Positions 62,175-64,000 of a stretch of DNA of 64,000 bases are shown piece by piece. The notes beneath the pieces are model-generated. The model had not been told where the DNA came from and searched no databases. It saw nothing but the letters and a program-made list of their open reading frames with translations. The stretch's first letter is position 1. Every line of letters starts with the position of its first letter. The stretch is from Pseudidiomarina donghaiensis (lineage in GTDB: Bacteria > Pseudomonadota > Gammaproteobacteria > Enterobacterales > Alteromonadaceae): NCBI RefSeq assembly GCF_900116895.1, contig NZ_FPCF01000007.1, positions 28,397 to 92,396 of the forward strand. Reading direction: 5' to 3'. The translations under genes and the position numbers were made by a program.

Positions 62175-63218
62175 ATGAGAGTGATGATTAACCGGTTTTT
62201 AGTATTTTCAATTCTTAACCTAACGTTGTTCGTGATACCTATTTGTCATGGTGAGCAACTTAATGCATATGAACTCTGTATTCTAGAGCGAGTAAAGGGC
62301 TCGGGTTCTATTGATACTGCTGAAACTATAAAAAAGGAGTGTCGTAAACATGCTGAAAATGAAAAAAAACAGAAGTTATCAAGTGTCGATATTCCAATAA
62401 AAGAAAGTGGCGTATTAACTCAGCGTTTAAGAAAAGAACAGCAGACGGAGTTTGAGCCTTATGTTATTACTCCCCATCGCAGAAACTATATTCAACCCAT
62501 GCTTACTACAAATGACATCAACCATGAGCAATACGCTCAAATTGAAGGTTATGAACGGCATCTGGAAGATTATGAAGCTAAGTTTCAATTGAGTTTAAAA
62601 GTCCCCTTAAGCAAATCTAGTCTGCTATTTGAAGAAGACAAACTATATTTTGGTTTTACCATTCAGTCATGGTGGCAGATATACTCTGACGGCATATCCA
62701 AGCCGTTTCGGGAAACGAACTATATGCCGGAAATAGTGTATGCCATTAAGACCGACTGGGAGCCTTTTAACGCTAATACCGGTGTTATTTTTGGCGCAGA
62801 GCATTTGTCAAACGGTCGGAGCCAGTTACTGTCTCGTAGCTGGAATCGCCTGTATACACAGTTTGTGGTTGAAAAAGGGAGCTGGGTATTTTCGCTTAAA
62901 CCGTGGGTTCGGTTGCAAGAGGACGCTAAAGAAAATCCAATAGCATCACGAGGCGACGATAACCCGAATATAGAAGATTATGTCGGAAACTATGAGTTTT
63001 CGGCTGGGAATAATGATGGTCAATTTGAATACGGCTTTAGATTAAATCATGCGATTGAGACTGGTCGAGGCTCCGTAGAAGTAAGTTTTTCATTCCCTTT
63101 GTGGGGTAAGTTTTATGGGTACGCGAGCGTTTTCACTGGCTATGGTGAGAGTTTAATTGACTATAATCATAAGCAAACACGGTTTGGCTTGGGAATAGCT
63201 TTAAATAACCTTTTGTAG
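62175..63218 (+). CDS. pldA: outer-membrane phospholipase A (OMPLA)
   Basis: 347 residues: signal peptide (ending near CHG), a hydrophilic ~100-residue N-terminal region, then a beta-barrel. The OMPLA site is intact: His210 and Ser212 in EHLSNGRS and Asn224 in RSWNRLY; the C-terminus ends in a hydrophobic barrel strand. It removes acyl chains from phospholipids in the outer leaflet with Ca2+. An ATG at 62184 is an alternative start. A hairpin at 63222-63240 follows. Confidence 0.92.
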   Translation: MRVMINRFLVFSILNLTLFVIPICHGEQLNAYELCILERVKGSGSIDTAETIKKECRKHAENEKKQKLSSVDIPIKESGVLTQRLRKEQQTEFEPYVITPHRRNYIQPMLTTNDINHEQYAQIEGYERHLEDYEAKFQLSLKVPLSKSSLLFEEDKLYFGFTIQSWWQIYSDGISKPFRETNYMPEIVYAIKTDWEPFNANTGVIFGAEHLSNGRSQLLSRSWNRLYTQFVVEKGSWVFSLKPWVRLQEDAKENPIASRGDDNPNIEDYVGNYEFSAGNNDGQFEYGFRLNHAIETGRGSVEVSFSFPLWGKFYGYASVFTGYGESLIDYNHKQTRFGLGIALNNLL

Positions 63219-63221
63219 TGC

Positions 63222-63240
63222 GTGGACGAAATTCGTCCAC
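63222..63240 (+). terminator. hairpin after pldA
   Basis: A 9-bp perfect stem GTGGACGAA/TTCGTCCAC with a one-base centre, four bases after the pldA stop. Few T residues follow, so termination is likely but not certain. Confidence 0.45.
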
Positions 63241-63411
63241 TTAAAGTCGGCTATCAAGTTGTACGTTTTATCAGGCCTTTACCACTGCCTTTAGCGCGCT
63301 TATTCACACAAGTTAATAACTCATGAAACTATCGCAGCTGTTAATAGCTCCTTTGGAGTTTTTATACTGGTGGTGTTCCTAGGCTTCGAAAGTGGTGTAC
63401 CAGCACAGATA

Positions 63412-63618
63412 TTAATACCTGATGTTTGGCACCGATAGACCACGCTTTTCATCAATACGGTCCATCATCCATTCATCAATCTCCGAGTCTACCCAGGCGA
63501 CGTTCCTACCCAGGATATGAACAGGCTTGGGGAATTTGCTTTCACCAATCAGTTTGTAAATTGAGGTGCGTCCCAGCCCGACGCGCTCTTGAACCTCGTT
63601 TTACCTTAGAAACCTCAT
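63412..63618 (-). pseudogene. AlpA-family phage regulator/excisionase with nonsense codon
   Basis: The minus strand from the ATG at 63618 (GGAGGAG upstream) reads MRFLR, a TAA at codon 6 (63601-63603), then NEVQERVGLGRTSIYKLIGE...FPKPVHILGRNVAWVDSEIDEWMMDRI, ending at 63412. This is the typical 68-residue AlpA winged-helix used by integrative elements to activate excision. The TAA sits where a Lys is usual, so the gene looks inactivated by one substitution. It supports an island origin for the region. Confidence 0.78.
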
Positions 63619-63688
63619 GTGCTCCTCCTTCTTTTGTGTCATAGCATTAGTAAGAATTGAGATGAATGAGTACGAACAATAGACCACA

Positions 63689-63859
63689 ATGAGCTCAGCT
63701 CAATTTTATAAATGGCGCGCCAAGTTTGGTGGCATGGACGCATCTATGATGAAGCGTCTGAAAGAGCTTGAGGACGAAAATAAGCGTCTCAAGAAAATGT
63801 ATGCCGAAGAGCGACTCAAGGCTGAGATCCGCAAGGAAGCCCTTGAGGGAAAGCTGTAA
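63689..63859 (+). pseudogene. OrfA fragment of the second IS copy
   Basis: 56 codons corresponding to residues 29-88 of complete OrfA less a few at the joint, beginning MSSAQFYKWRAKFGG and ending EALEGKL. The helix-turn-helix start is missing, so no functional OrfA is expected. Confidence 0.85.
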
Positions 63860-63879
63860 AGCCATCTCAGCGCAAGGAG

Positions 63880-64000
63880 ATGGCGCAAGCTGCCATTGAA
63901 CGTCATGGTATTAGCGTTCGTTTTGCCTGTGTTTGTATGGGCATTAGCGAGAGCTGCTACCACTATCAAAGCAAACTCAGCGATGAAAACGCTGTGATTG
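63880..64000 (+). CDS. IS3-family transposase OrfB, N-terminal part (runs off window)
   Basis: Begins MAQAAIERHGISVRFACVCMGISE after AAGGAG and continues open to the edge. It represents the N-terminal HTH-like region that copy 1 has lost. Whether the rest is intact is not visible. Confidence 0.8.
   Translation, partial: MAQAAIERHGISVRFACVCMGISESCYHYQSKLSDENAVI

Larger units (their letters stand above)
63689..64000 (+). mobile_element. second, 5'-truncated copy of the IS3-family element
   Basis: From the ATG of the MSSAQFYKW section onward this is identical, as far as read, to the element at 54247-55069 but in opposite orientation, and it lacks the terminal repeat and first 28 codons of orfA. 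It runs past the deletion joint of copy 1 into intact orfB and off the window. Homology starts abruptly at 63689. Confidence 0.88.

Noticed and set aside
63340..63370. GCTCC-TTT-GGAGT hairpin with T-run
   Set aside because: Stem of only four to five pairs; too weak to call a terminator.
63426..63644. Plus-strand open frame of 72 codons
   Set aside because: It is the complement of the AlpA pseudogene, whose minus-strand reading gives a recognisable protein family; the plus frame has no recognisable features.
63706..63969. Minus-strand frame across the second IS copy
   Set aside because: It is antisense to OrfA/OrfB; the same antisense frame appears in copy 1.

Overview
The window is chromosomal DNA of a gammaproteobacterium. 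Gene content and order (mfd followed by csiV, an ExeM-type nuclease, adjacent lolC-lolD-lolE, msbA-lpxK-kdsB, a dual-domain M16 lipoprotein, many c-di-GMP genes) fit a marine Alteromonadales member, plausibly of the Idiomarinaceae. That placement is inference from gene content. Genes are tightly packed, with many stop/start overlaps.

Core part (1 to about 53.95 kb). The window opens inside an RND efflux permease followed by a second RND permease. On the minus strand comes an envelope operon, msbA-lpxK-Trm112-kdsB (lipid A and Kdo supply), preceded by comEC (DNA uptake). A DUF2062 membrane protein and lolC-lolD-lolE (lipoprotein export) follow, then mfd, csiV, a MarR regulator, a lipoprotein nuclease, an ECF sigma factor operon with a small membrane protein and a PDZ protein, and an alkaline phosphatase lipoprotein. 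A minus-strand operon (29.66 to 24.50 kb) joins an unknown membrane protein, an SSS symporter, a 39-residue symporter partner, an aspartate-carbamoyltransferase homologue that lacks the usual aspartate-binding motif, and asparagine synthetase. Next are a folK-like/folM-like pterin pair, acnA, a PAS-GGDEF protein, tesB, udk-nupC (nucleoside salvage), the M16 peptidase, frmA-frmB (formaldehyde detoxification), three more GGDEF proteins, a patatin lipoprotein, a periplasmic catalase-like protein, a methyltransferase, a SixA-like phosphatase, a LURP-one protein, murI, yjdM, an NTF2-like protein and a GNAT acetyltransferase.

Accessory part (about 53.95 kb to the end). Just after the GNAT gene lies a 20-base minus-strand sequence matching the 3' end of tmRNA (ssrA), followed on that strand by a strong terminator, with no tmRNA body upstream. 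This is the expected scar of an island integrated at the 3' end of ssrA. Beyond it are an internally deleted IS3-family element that splits a small lipoprotein gene, a two-pore-helix type potassium channel, a phospholipase D-family lipoprotein, an RND permease with its adaptor, a GbsR/MarR-type regulator, a divergent outer-membrane phospholipase A with a perfect 34-bp palindrome between regulator and phospholipase, an AlpA-type excisionase/regulator broken by a nonsense codon, and a second truncated copy of the same IS in opposite orientation running off the window.

Most noteworthy: the ssrA-scar island with its lipid-enzyme/RND cassette and palindromic operator; the atypical carbamoyltransferase operon; and two leaders (before the GGDEF-EAL gene and before the ECF sigma gene) where perfect inverted repeats would bury the ribosome-binding region.
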